A program made the position numbers and the translations under genes. Positions 54,799-63,008 of a DNA stretch of 64,000 nucleotides are shown in pieces. Each line of letters opens with the position of its first letter. Position 1 is the stretch's first letter. The notes under the pieces were generated by a model. That model ran no database searches and had not been told where the DNA came from. It worked only from the letters and a program-made list of their open reading frames with translations. Source of the stretch: Lentilactobacillus buchneri (GTDB lineage Bacteria; Bacillota; Bacilli; Lactobacillales; Lactobacillaceae); NCBI RefSeq assembly GCF_018314255.1, contig NZ_CP073066.1:1550001-1614000 (forward strand), read 5' to 3'.

Positions 54799-55476
54799 TT
54801 ATTTATTATCCGGCGAAAGGCCCTTGACCAAAAACTCGACAGCTTGGTCAATATCCCGGTCCAAATCGACTTTCCGATCAAGTAATATAATTTGGGCACC
54901 AAAGCCGGCACCAATTGAAAGAACGTACTCCAAAATTCGGGAGGTCTCCCAGTCCACCAAGAGGTGGCGTTCTTTGAGCTGATCAATCACCTTAGGAATA
55001 GTGGTGGTCAGCACAGCCTTAACTGGAACGACCAATTCTGACAATAATTGGGGATCGTTGACGGCCTGCATAAATAAAATTTTGAGGATTTGCTTGTTTT
55101 CGCTGGCAAAGGTCAATCGATTTTTTAAAGTCGGCTTTAAGAATTCTGCCAAGCTATCGTACTTGAAACGCTTGAGGTCTTCTGAGAACTCTTGGGCAGC
55201 TCTGGGAACGGTTTGCGAAAATAATGGCTGAACAACGGCTTGGAGCAGCTGTTCTTTGGTTTTGAATCGTTTGTAAACCGTGCCTTGACTAACGCCTGCT
55301 CTTTCGGCAATGTCCGCCGTCGTTGTGGCTTCAAATCCTTTGGCCGCAAACAAGTCCAAGCAGGCTTTCAGCACCTGTTTTTGTTTTTGGGGTAAATCTT
55401 TTGTGGAATCAATATCTTCCGAATAAGTGGAATCAATATCTTCCGAATAAAATGACTGAATCGAAGTTGATGCCAT
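54799..55476 (-). CDS. TetR-family regulator with duplicated N-terminal octapeptide
   Basis: A 225-residue repressor. The HTH is clear at TTADIAERAGVSQGTVYKRFKTKEQLL. Before it, YSEDIDST occurs twice because of a 24-bp tandem duplication. ATG 55476 fits the AGGTGA site that overlaps the permease stop; GTG 55485 is an alternative. It is the last gene of an ABC-2 exporter operon and probably binds the two operators in front of that operon. Confidence 0.87.
   Translation of the reverse strand: MASTSIQSFYSEDIDSTYSEDIDSTKDLPQKQKQVLKACLDLFAAKGFEATTTADIAERAGVSQGTVYKRFKTKEQLLQAVVQPLFSQTVPRAAQEFSEDLKRFKYDSLAEFLKPTLKNRLTFASENKQILKILFMQAVNDPQLLSELVVPVKAVLTTTIPKVIDQLKERHLLVDWETSRILEYVLSIGAGFGAQIILLDRKVDLDRDIDQAVEFLVKGLSPDNK
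55403..55450 (-). repeat. 24-bp perfect tandem duplication in the TetR gene
   Basis: Two identical 24-bp units (55403-55426 and 55427-55450) add eight residues in frame. Confidence 0.95.
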
Positions 55477-55485
55477 GTTAATCAC

Positions 55486-56655
55486 CTACACTTTCCGATA
55501 CTTGCGCATTCCAATCATATTTAAAGCAATGAAGGCGACCAAGAATGCTAGGATAGCTGTAAATTGTGGGACAATTGCCGAAAAGTTGGCCTGCTTTTGA
55601 ATGACGTCGGTTAACGCACTGGCCCCGTAATACAGCGGCATGATATGGGCGATAACCTGCAGCCAGCCTGCCATGTTGGCAACTGGGATCAAACCTGAGA
55701 AGAAAATTTGTGGAATAACGACAATGGGAATGAACTGGACCATTTGAAATTCTGAAGCGGCAAAGGTCGAAACAAACAGCCCCATCGACAGCGCAACCAT
55801 TGCTAAAGCAAAACAGATCAATAAGACGACCCAGATGCTGCCAAGAATGGAGATCCCTAAGACATAGATACAGAATAACACGATCACCGCTGTTTGAATG
55901 ATCGCCACAGCGCCATAACCGGTTAGGTAGCCGTAAATGATTTCACTTCGTTTAACCGGTGTTGCCAGCAGTCGGTCCAAAGTTCTGGAGTTTCGCTCAT
56001 TTAACAGTGAAATTCCAGAAATTAGGAAGACAAAGAAGAAGACCATGAAGCCCAAGAACACAGGCAGCATCGTTGTGAAGAAGGTGGAATTACTCTTGCC
56101 GTAAAGATAGTGCTGGGTTAATTTCAGGTTGGTTGGCTTTTGGACGTTTTTTGGAGCGGACGCTGCCGGAATCCGACTGCTGAGGGTCGCTGGCAGCTGC
56201 TTTTTAATTTGCTGGAGCTGAGCTTGCATCTTCATTAAGCCGGCTTTGGACTGTTTCGTGGTAGAAACCAGCTGCTTAATTTGAACTTTTATCAGAGCCA
56301 TCTGAACTGATTTCTTGATGATCGCGGTCTTACTCTGATCGGCATTTTGATACGTGACGACTAAGTGGCCATCAGTTTTTTTGATGAAACCGGCGTAGTC
56401 TTTGTTACGAATGGTCTTTTTTGCTGAAACATTCGAATCCATCCGATGAATTTTGATGTGCTTGTTGTCGATTGTTTTGACCAATGAACTAGACACATTA
56501 TAGGTGCCGATGTCTGCGACCGTGTTGGTATTTGACTGAAATAAGAAATACATCAATGACAGGATGAACAGCGGCGCAATAAACATTAACGCAAGCGTTC
56601 GTTTATCGCGGAACATTTCCACAAAGATACGTTTAGTGATTGTTAGAATTCTCAT
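55486..56655 (-). CDS. ABC-2 type exporter permease
   Basis: A 389-residue membrane protein: one N-terminal TM (about 23-43), an extracellular region with a predicted coiled coil (about 110-165, KAGLMKMQAQLQQIKKQLP), then five TM segments including LLNERNSRTLDRLLATPVKRSEI, the ABC-2 signature. It overlaps the ATPase gene by 23 bases. It probably exports a drug-like compound or lipid. Confidence 0.88.
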   Translation of the reverse strand: MRILTITKRIFVEMFRDKRTLALMFIAPLFILSLMYFLFQSNTNTVADIGTYNVSSSLVKTIDNKHIKIHRMDSNVSAKKTIRNKDYAGFIKKTDGHLVVTYQNADQSKTAIIKKSVQMALIKVQIKQLVSTTKQSKAGLMKMQAQLQQIKKQLPATLSSRIPAASAPKNVQKPTNLKLTQHYLYGKSNSTFFTTMLPVFLGFMVFFFVFLISGISLLNERNSRTLDRLLATPVKRSEIIYGYLTGYGAVAIIQTAVIVLFCIYVLGISILGSIWVVLLICFALAMVALSMGLFVSTFAASEFQMVQFIPIVVIPQIFFSGLIPVANMAGWLQVIAHIMPLYYGASALTDVIQKQANFSAIVPQFTAILAFLVAFIALNMIGMRKYRKV

Positions 56656-57370
56656 TTGATTTCCCCGCTTTCAAAAAGACCTGTTCCAAATTATCCACGT
56701 CGTATTCTTTTTCCAAACTGGTGGGTGACCCGTGGGTGATGATGTGACCTTCGCGAATCATCAATAGTTCGTCACATTCAGCCGCATCTTCCATGACGTG
56801 AGTGGTGATGATAATTGACTTGCCGGCTTGGGCATATTTTCTGAGTTCATCCCAAATCTGGCGGCGAAGTTCCGGGTCGATGCCGACTGTTGGTTCATCC
56901 AAAATTAACAAATCCGGATCTTGAATTAAACTGATGGCAAGTGATAATCGGCGCTTCATACCACCGGAATAATTACTGACCCGTTTGTCCAAATCCTGGT
57001 TTAAATTGACAACGCCTGCCGTGTAGTCAATCCGTTGCTTCAGCTGCTCTTTTTTGACACCGAACAGTTGAGCAAAAAATTTGAGATTTTCCTTGCCGGT
57101 CAAACTTTCATATAGGGCATCATCCTGAGCCATAAAGCCGATTCGCTGCAGGACGGGGCGATTGGGCATTCGTTTACCAAAAATAGTCACTTCGCCACCG
57201 TCGGGCTGTTCCATGCCCATGATATTTTTGATAATCGTTGTCTTGCCAGCTCCTGATGGCCCAATTAAACCCAAAATCTCATGGCTTGAGGCAGTTAGGT
57301 TAACATCATGTAAAATTCGTTTTTTATTGAAGCTTTTATCGACGTGAGTCACTGTTACAACAGCATCCAT
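56633..57370 (-). CDS. ABC-2 exporter ATP-binding protein
   Basis: A 245-residue ATPase with Walker A GPSGAGKTT, signature YSGGMKRR, Walker B LLILDEPTVGID and H-loop TTHVMED. The DrrA/YhaQ-like type fits partnership with the ABC-2 permease behind it. AAAGGAGG precedes the ATG. Confidence 0.92.
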   Translation of the reverse strand: MDAVVTVTHVDKSFNKKRILHDVNLTASSHEILGLIGPSGAGKTTIIKNIMGMEQPDGGEVTIFGKRMPNRPVLQRIGFMAQDDALYESLTGKENLKFFAQLFGVKKEQLKQRIDYTAGVVNLNQDLDKRVSNYSGGMKRRLSLAISLIQDPDLLILDEPTVGIDPELRRQIWDELRKYAQAGKSIIITTHVMEDAAECDELLMIREGHIITHGSPTSLEKEYDVDNLEQVFLKAGKSNENSNNH

Positions 57371-57392
57371 AGTTGATTCCTCCTTTTGTGAG

Positions 57393-57450
57393 TGAGTGCT
57401 AACTCATTTACGACTTCAGCATACCCCATTCAAAGTGAGTGTCAACTCAC
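57393..57450. promoter_or_regulatory. Two TetR-type operators in front of the ABC-2 operon
   Basis: TGAGTGCTAACTCA at 57393-57406 and GTGAGTGTCAACTCAC at 57435-57450 share TGAGTG-N-N-AACTCA. The centres are 43 bp apart, and the second covers the -35 box. Confidence 0.8.
57418..57445 (-). promoter_or_regulatory. Promoter of the ABC-2/TetR operon
   Basis: On the minus strand TTGACA (57445-57440), 16-bp spacer, TATGCT (57423-57418). Confidence 0.8.
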
Positions 57451-57453
57451 AAA

Positions 57454-57482
57454 TTGCTTTTCTTGCCGGTCTCACGTATAAT
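57454..57482 (+). promoter_or_regulatory. Promoter of the NCS1 permease
   Basis: TTGCTT at 57454-57459, 17-bp spacer, TATAAT at 57477-57482. It is back to back with the ABC-2 promoter; the -35 boxes are 8 bp apart. Confidence 0.8.
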
Positions 57483-57499
57483 GACATTAAAATTTAGTC

Positions 57500-57610
57500 C
57501 TTTAAATAGTCCAGCGAGTCTGTCAAGGAAGCCATTAGTGAACGTTGTTTTTACCAGCAATAGTCTGGGAATGAGCACTTCGACTCGTTGTGGGTTGAAG
57601 TGCTTTTTTA
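57500..57610 (+). promoter_or_regulatory. PyrR-type attenuator
   Basis: AGTCCAGCGAGTCT at 57508-57521 fits the PyrR binding loop (ARUCCNGNGAGGYU) except for one base, and sits in a stem closed by TCCTT/AAGGA. A terminator follows: GCACTTC (57575-57581) with GAAGTGC (57597-57603) and six T residues. High UMP or UTP would, by the known mechanism, favour termination. Confidence 0.8.
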
Positions 57611-57670
57611 TTTGCTAATGAGCATTTTAGTTTGCTTGGAATGATTTAAAGGACAACAAGGAGATCTATC

Positions 57671-59044
57671 ATGGAAGACAAAAGTTTCGGTCGCGTTGAG
57701 TCCATCCCAAAGGCTCATCGGCATCAATCCTATTGGGATATGTTTGCTACTTGGGTGGGGGCGAATGCGAATAATGGTACTTGGTATGTTGGCGGGGTTA
57801 TCGCTGCTTGTGGGTTTGCGACGGCTTCGACGACTCTGATTATCGTAGGTGTGATTACATATTTTTTACTGGCATTATCCGGCTATATGGGGTACGAAAC
57901 CGGTTTGCCCGCAATGGCCTTAACCCGAGCTTCGTTTGGCCTCAAAGGCAGTTTCCTGCCATCGGTGATTAATGTCGTCCAATTTATCGGCTGGGCCGCC
58001 GTGAATACGTTTATCGCGGCCACATCGATCAGTTATATTCTCCACGATGTCTTGGGTTGGCCGGTATACGGCAAGCCGGGCGGCCTGAAAGGGTTGATCT
58101 CAGGAATTGTGGTGATGAGTATTCTGCATTTATTGAGTATCTCGATGGGTGAAAAATCAGTCCGGATCATCGAGCGAATTGGGATTGTCTTAGTTTTCAT
58201 CTTGGTAATCTGGGAATCTATCGTTGTTTTCCAAAATGTGTCGTTATCTGAAATTGTCTCTTGGCATGCACCCAGTGCCTTGAAGATGTCACCAGGTCAA
58301 GCCGTTGATGTCCTAGCTGCCTTTAATTTAGCCTGGGTAACAGCTGCCAGTGATTTCACCCGCTTTTCTAAGAAGCGTTCCAGCTCCACTTGGGCACCGT
58401 TCTTTGGCGCCAATCTGGGATTGATCTGGTTTGCGATGATCGGAATCATTTCAACGATCGCGACTGCCATTACCCTGAATCATTTTGATGCCAATAATTC
58501 AGACCCATCAACGATTGCCAGCAAACTTGGCTTGGGTGTCTTGGCGATGCTTGTCATCATCATTACCAGTACCACCGCAAATGCCGTTAACCTGATGTCT
58601 GCCGGATCTGCGTTGACCAATATGACTAAACGATTATCCTTGACTGTCAGTATTGTGCTGGTGACCTTGGTGGCCGTCTTTGTGACCTTCATTCCCATTT
58701 TCTACTCAACATTCCTGAACGTTTTCACTGCCTTTTTGGACGGCATCGGGATGTTCTTAGGACCCGAAATCGCCATTTTTCTGACCGACTTTTATCTGGT
58801 TGCCAAACGGAAATATCGAGTTGACCATTTTGCCTCCCGGACCGGTCAATATTGGTATACTGGTGGTATTAACTGGATTGCGATTGCTTCATGGCTGATC
58901 GCTGTCCTTGCATACGGATACATTAAAACGGTGGCCGTGTTGGCGGACTCAGTCGGCGCAACCTTCATTTCGATGTTGATTGCTGCCGTCATTTATTGGG
59001 TCGGCAGTCGATTGACCAGTCGCAGTCAACTTCAGGAGGATTAG
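57671..59044 (+). CDS. NCS1-family permease, probably pyrimidine (cytosine/uracil-type)
   Basis: A 457-residue membrane protein with about 12 TM segments of the nucleobase-cation-symport-1 family. WVGANANNGTWYVGG in TM1 and DFTRFSKKRSSSTW after TM6 are the family signatures. The PyrR-like leader points to a pyrimidine base or nucleoside as substrate. CodB-like cytosine transport is the closest guess; thiamine precursors are an alternative. The pentapeptide-repeat gene starts two bases after its stop. Confidence 0.87.
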   Translation: MEDKSFGRVESIPKAHRHQSYWDMFATWVGANANNGTWYVGGVIAACGFATASTTLIIVGVITYFLLALSGYMGYETGLPAMALTRASFGLKGSFLPSVINVVQFIGWAAVNTFIAATSISYILHDVLGWPVYGKPGGLKGLISGIVVMSILHLLSISMGEKSVRIIERIGIVLVFILVIWESIVVFQNVSLSEIVSWHAPSALKMSPGQAVDVLAAFNLAWVTAASDFTRFSKKRSSSTWAPFFGANLGLIWFAMIGIISTIATAITLNHFDANNSDPSTIASKLGLGVLAMLVIIITSTTANAVNLMSAGSALTNMTKRLSLTVSIVLVTLVAVFVTFIPIFYSTFLNVFTAFLDGIGMFLGPEIAIFLTDFYLVAKRKYRVDHFASRTGQYWYTGGINWIAIASWLIAVLAYGYIKTVAVLADSVGATFISMLIAAVIYWVGSRLTSRSQLQED

Positions 59045-59045
59045 A

Positions 59046-59645
59046 GTGGCAACTTTTACCAAACAAACCTTGTCTTTGGATGACGTTGAACCGGACAATG
59101 AATACGTGAACTGTACGTTGACGGTTTCTAACGAGCTGATTCGGATTAATGACGTTGTGTTTGACCACTGCCAGTTCGAGCAGAGCAACTTTGACGGCAG
59201 TGATTGGGGCTACGTGGAATTTAAAGGCTGCAATTTCCTAAACGCGACTTTCCACAAGAGTTATTTCTCCAACTGCAAATTCACGAATGTGCAGCTGATG
59301 GGGGCTGATTTTTCGATGGAAACGCTGCTTAAGAAATGTCAATTTCATGATTCTAACCTGCACTATGCCAACTTTAGTGAAACTAAAATGGAAGCCAGCT
59401 TCTTTATGGACTGTAATCTGGTCGAAAGTAGTTTTCAGGCAGTGAGTGTCAAGAAAGAATTATCCTTTAACGCCTGTGAAATTAACCAAATCGACTTCTT
59501 GGACACGCGAATGAAGGGGATCGATTTGTCTCAAGCCCGCTTTGACGACTTAATTGTGAATCCCGAGTTGATCAAGGGCTTAAAAATCAATCCTTGGCAG
59601 GCAGGGCAGATTGTCGCTATGCTGGGTGTGATTGTTGTCGATTAG
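59046..59645 (+). CDS. Pentapeptide-repeat protein
   Basis: A 199-residue soluble protein built from A(D/N)LXX-like five-residue repeats between about residues 35 and 150, such as CQFEQSNFDGSDW, FKGCNFLNATF and SNLHYANFSETKM. This forms a right-handed quadrilateral helix, as in Qnr and MfpA, which mimic DNA and protect gyrase. Whether this member does so is not known. GTG start at 59046 after AGGAGG; it is coupled to the permease gene. Confidence 0.85.
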   Translation: MATFTKQTLSLDDVEPDNEYVNCTLTVSNELIRINDVVFDHCQFEQSNFDGSDWGYVEFKGCNFLNATFHKSYFSNCKFTNVQLMGADFSMETLLKKCQFHDSNLHYANFSETKMEASFFMDCNLVESSFQAVSVKKELSFNACEINQIDFLDTRMKGIDLSQARFDDLIVNPELIKGLKINPWQAGQIVAMLGVIVVD

Positions 59646-59694
59646 CTTTAATTAAATATTTTCTGGGATTCCTTCAATTTCGAGTGGCAGCTGA

Positions 59695-59703
59695 TGATAT
59701 AAT
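59695..59703 (+). promoter_or_regulatory. Extended -10 promoter element of the ECF operon
   Basis: TGATATAAT. The -35 region is weak, as allowed with an extended -10. The 100-bp gap holds no recognisable riboswitch. Confidence 0.5.
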
Positions 59704-59746
59704 AATCACTCAGGGTCAACATCGATTTGAAAGGGGACGTCCAGCC

Positions 59747-60643
59747 GTGAATAAATTGCCGACACGAATGACATTTTTTTATCAACTTCATCCAGTCGTT
59801 TCGGCAGTTTATTTTTTTGAGGCGATTTTGAGTCTGCTCTTGTTTAACCATTTGGCGACGGCATTGACCGGTTATGTAGGATTACTGTTGGTGGGCATTT
59901 TTTATACCGGACAATCAGCGGTATGGCGGCAATTCAAGTGGAATTTGAGCTTATTATTGATGATCGTCTTTTTTAATGTGTTGTTAAATCAGCGGTTTGG
60001 GCCGATCCTCTGTCAGTTTTCCGTGGGTGATGTGTCATTCAAACTCACCTTGCCGGCACTGCTATACGGTGTCGTTATGGGGTTGATGTTAGTTGAGATG
60101 CTCATGGCTTTTGCTGTTCTGAACGTCATTTTACCGGCGCCTAAATTGGTATATGTCTTGTCACCAGTGACGCCGAAACTGGGCTTATTAGTGGTTATGT
60201 CAATGAATTTAGTGAAAACTTTTAGCCACACCCTGGCTAGTTTGGCGATGCTCCAGCAGACGCGAAACGTTCAGGATAACGGTGGCGGGGTACTTAGTCG
60301 CATCCGGAATGCTGGTCGCCTGTTGCGGATTTTATTGGAGGACGCACTCGCATCGGGGATGGAAACTGCCCGATTAATGGACGCCAGGGGATTCGGGGTT
60401 GGTAAGCGGACTCACTACCGGGCCTACCATTGGAAGGTCAGTGACTGGGCATTTATGATTGCGTCGACCTTGATTTTTGTCTGGGCCGTGGTTTCCCGAA
60501 TTCAGTCAGCCGGTTGGTCGACATCAGTCGGCGAATTCACCCGTGGCTGGATGAGCCAGGATCTGGTTGCCTTATCCGGGCTGGGAGGATTACTATTATT
60601 ACCGCTGGCGGCCGAAGGAGTGTATCGCGCATGGACAAATTAA
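59747..60643 (+). CDS. ECF transporter transmembrane subunit EcfT
   Basis: A 298-residue membrane protein with about five or six TM segments. The cytoplasmic coupling helices contain the EcfT signature (METARLMDARGFG with its Ala-Arg-Gly). It links the ATPases to the substrate-binding S subunit. GTG 59747 is set by AAAGGGG at 59730-59736; the upstream extension overlaps the pentapeptide gene in another frame. It overlaps the next gene by 13 bases. Confidence 0.88.
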   Translation: MNKLPTRMTFFYQLHPVVSAVYFFEAILSLLLFNHLATALTGYVGLLLVGIFYTGQSAVWRQFKWNLSLLLMIVFFNVLLNQRFGPILCQFSVGDVSFKLTLPALLYGVVMGLMLVEMLMAFAVLNVILPAPKLVYVLSPVTPKLGLLVVMSMNLVKTFSHTLASLAMLQQTRNVQDNGGGVLSRIRNAGRLLRILLEDALASGMETARLMDARGFGVGKRTHYRAYHWKVSDWAFMIASTLIFVWAVVSRIQSAGWSTSVGEFTRGWMSQDLVALSGLGGLLLLPLAAEGVYRAWTN

Positions 60644-62292
60644 TTGAAACTAGACAGCTCACATTTACATATCCCGATGCTTCCATCCCAGTCTTGCAAG
60701 GGGTTAATTTGACCATCAACCGAGGGGAGTTTATCGTCATCGCCGGGGCGACTGGCAGCGGTAAAACCACGTTAATTAATCATTTCAAAAAAGAACTGCT
60801 CCCCAATGGCCACCGAAGCGGCAAGGTATTGGTTAAGCAGCAAGCCATTACGGATCTTTCCAAATTAGCCAGCGCTAAAACAATTGGGTACGTTGGGCAA
60901 GATCCCACTACTCAGCCGATTATGACAACGGTGATTGACGAGCTGGCGTTCGGCCTTGAAAATATCGGTATCAAGAGCGCTGAAATTGAACGGCGGATCG
61001 CCGAATTGGCTAATTATTTGGGCCTGGACGAACTACTGCACCAAGATATGCATGAACTGTCCGGTGGTCAATTGCAACTGGTTAATTTGGCCTCGGTGTT
61101 AATTTTGCGGCCGGAAGTGCTTTTGTTCGATGAACCGACTGCCCAACTGGATCCGCTTTCCAGCCGGCATTTTTTTGATGTTTTGGAACGGATTCATCAA
61201 GAGCTGGGAATGACGATTGTAATGACCGAGCATAACTTGGGAACCGCATTGGGATTGGCTGACCGGATGATCCTCTTACAAAATCAGCGGGTTACTTTTC
61301 AAGGGCAGCCGGCAGTCGGCATTCCGAAGATGATGACAGATCCCGATCTGGCGGCTTTTGTGCCAGCTGTGTCGCGGCTATTTTTGGATAATCATCTTGA
61401 GACAACCGGGCTGCCAATTTCCGTTGCCGCCGGTCAGGCAGCTATCAGCAAGCACCACCTGGAGTTCACCGCTCACACGGACCAGCCGATGGTCGTCGAG
61501 TCGTCAACGACCATCTTAGCAGCCAAAGAGATCTCGTTTTCATTCGACAAACAGGTAAATGTGGTTGATCATTTGAACTTGCAATTACCTGCTGGCGACT
61601 GGCTTTCGATTGTCGGCAAGAACGGCTCTGGCAAGTCAACGCTGTTAACGATGCTGGCTGGCTTGCGAGTTCCACAGCATGGAAAAATTACTTTTAACAA
61701 TCAAAAGGTCTGGCGGATTCCAACAGCAGCCAGAATCCAGCAGCTTTCTTTTCTCTCTCAAACCCCGGCCCTGCAGTTTGGGGCTGAAACGGTCCAAGAG
61801 GAGTTGCACCAGCAAGCTGCCGAACTTCAGCTAGAATTTCCCGACAAACAGGTTAAAATGATAGTTGACCGATTGCAACTTAACGATCTGCTTGACCAAA
61901 GTCCATTTGATTTGAGCAGCGGCCAACAACAGCTGTTGGGGATTGCCATTGCGTTACTGGCTAACCCGAAATTGTTAATCTTGGATGAACCGACTAAGGG
62001 GCTTGATCCGATGGCCAAACAAGCTTTGGGACAGTTATTGACGACCATCAACCAGGCTGGAACGACCATCCTGATGGCCAGTCACGATATGGAATTTTGC
62101 GCGGCATACTCACTGCACTGCGCCTTCATGTTTGACGGCCATTTGAACACAGTCTTACCAACCAGATCGTTTTTTTCTGGGAATTTCTTTTTTACCACCG
62201 CGATTAATCGGCTGCTGAGAAGGCAGGTGCCCGATGCAATGCTGGTGAGTGACGTTAGATTATCTGAAGGGACGAGTGAACATGTCGAATAA
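60631..62292 (+). CDS. ECF transporter double ATPase (EcfA-EcfA' fusion)
   Basis: A 553-residue protein with two complete ABC ATPase domains. Domain 1 has GATGSGKTT, LSGGQLQL and DEPTAQLD; domain 2 has GKNGSGKST, LSSGQQQL and DEPTKGLD. A fused pair is typical of dedicated ECF operons such as YkoD types. ATG 60631 follows GAAGGAG. The gene ends 11 bases inside the S-subunit gene. Confidence 0.92.
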   Translation: MDKLIETRQLTFTYPDASIPVLQGVNLTINRGEFIVIAGATGSGKTTLINHFKKELLPNGHRSGKVLVKQQAITDLSKLASAKTIGYVGQDPTTQPIMTTVIDELAFGLENIGIKSAEIERRIAELANYLGLDELLHQDMHELSGGQLQLVNLASVLILRPEVLLFDEPTAQLDPLSSRHFFDVLERIHQELGMTIVMTEHNLGTALGLADRMILLQNQRVTFQGQPAVGIPKMMTDPDLAAFVPAVSRLFLDNHLETTGLPISVAAGQAAISKHHLEFTAHTDQPMVVESSTTILAAKEISFSFDKQVNVVDHLNLQLPAGDWLSIVGKNGSGKSTLLTMLAGLRVPQHGKITFNNQKVWRIPTAARIQQLSFLSQTPALQFGAETVQEELHQQAAELQLEFPDKQVKMIVDRLQLNDLLDQSPFDLSSGQQQLLGIAIALLANPKLLILDEPTKGLDPMAKQALGQLLTTINQAGTTILMASHDMEFCAAYSLHCAFMFDGHLNTVLPTRSFFSGNFFFTTAINRLLRRQVPDAMLVSDVRLSEGTSEHVE

Positions 62293-62992
62293 GCGGCGAG
62301 CCAAAGTGATCGGTCAAATATTGCTCGTCTCGGTGTTGATCGCCGGGTTTTTGGTATTGACGACGTTACTGAAAAATAAGCATTTTTTGTTGTTTAGCTT
62401 CATGCTTTTGTTATGTAGTATTTTGCCGGCCTATTGGCGGTTTGAGCGCGAGCCGTTAAAGACCCAAACGCTAATGTTTTTGGCGATTCTGATTGCCTTG
62501 GCGGTCGCCGGCAGAGTGCCGTTCGCCTCGCTTCCCAGTGTTCAGGCTGCCAGCTTTGTCATTATCCTCGGCGGGATTTCGCTGGGACCGGAGCTGGGGT
62601 TTGTGACCGGCTCGACCACCGCCTTAGTTTCAAATATGTTCTTGGGACAGGGACCTTGGACGCCGTGGCAGATGTTTGCCTGGGGATTGATGGGCTTGAC
62701 TGCCGGGCTGATTGGCCGGACTCAGCTTCGCCACAAGGTAATGCCAATGATTATCTTTGGCGGTGTCTGGGGATTTGTCTACGGCTGGATCATGGATCTG
62801 TGGTTTGCCTTGGCATATGTCAATCCGCTGACCATGAAGTCCTTTATTTTGGCCTTTACCGCCAGCGCCGGTTTCGATCTTGTGCACTGTCTTTCCAACG
62901 TTGTCTTAATTGCATTGTTGTATCGTTCCTGGGAAAAATTAATTGACCGACTGAATCGGAAATATAATTTTTTACCAACCAAAACTCATTAA
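62282..62992 (+). CDS. ECF transporter S component, probably cobalamin-type
   Basis: A 236-residue membrane protein with about six TM segments. The SFVIILGGISLGPELGFVTG stretch and the PWTPWQMFAWGLMGLTAGLIGR segment are typical of S components related to CbrT. Together with T and A subunits it forms a complete dedicated ECF transporter. Vitamin B12 is inferred from the neighbour with an intrinsic-factor-like fold; another vitamin is possible. Confidence 0.8.
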   Translation: MSNKRRAKVIGQILLVSVLIAGFLVLTTLLKNKHFLLFSFMLLLCSILPAYWRFEREPLKTQTLMFLAILIALAVAGRVPFASLPSVQAASFVIILGGISLGPELGFVTGSTTALVSNMFLGQGPWTPWQMFAWGLMGLTAGLIGRTQLRHKVMPMIIFGGVWGFVYGWIMDLWFALAYVNPLTMKSFILAFTASAGFDLVHCLSNVVLIALLYRSWEKLIDRLNRKYNFLPTKTH

Positions 62993-63008
62993 AGGGATGG
63001 AATCTATC

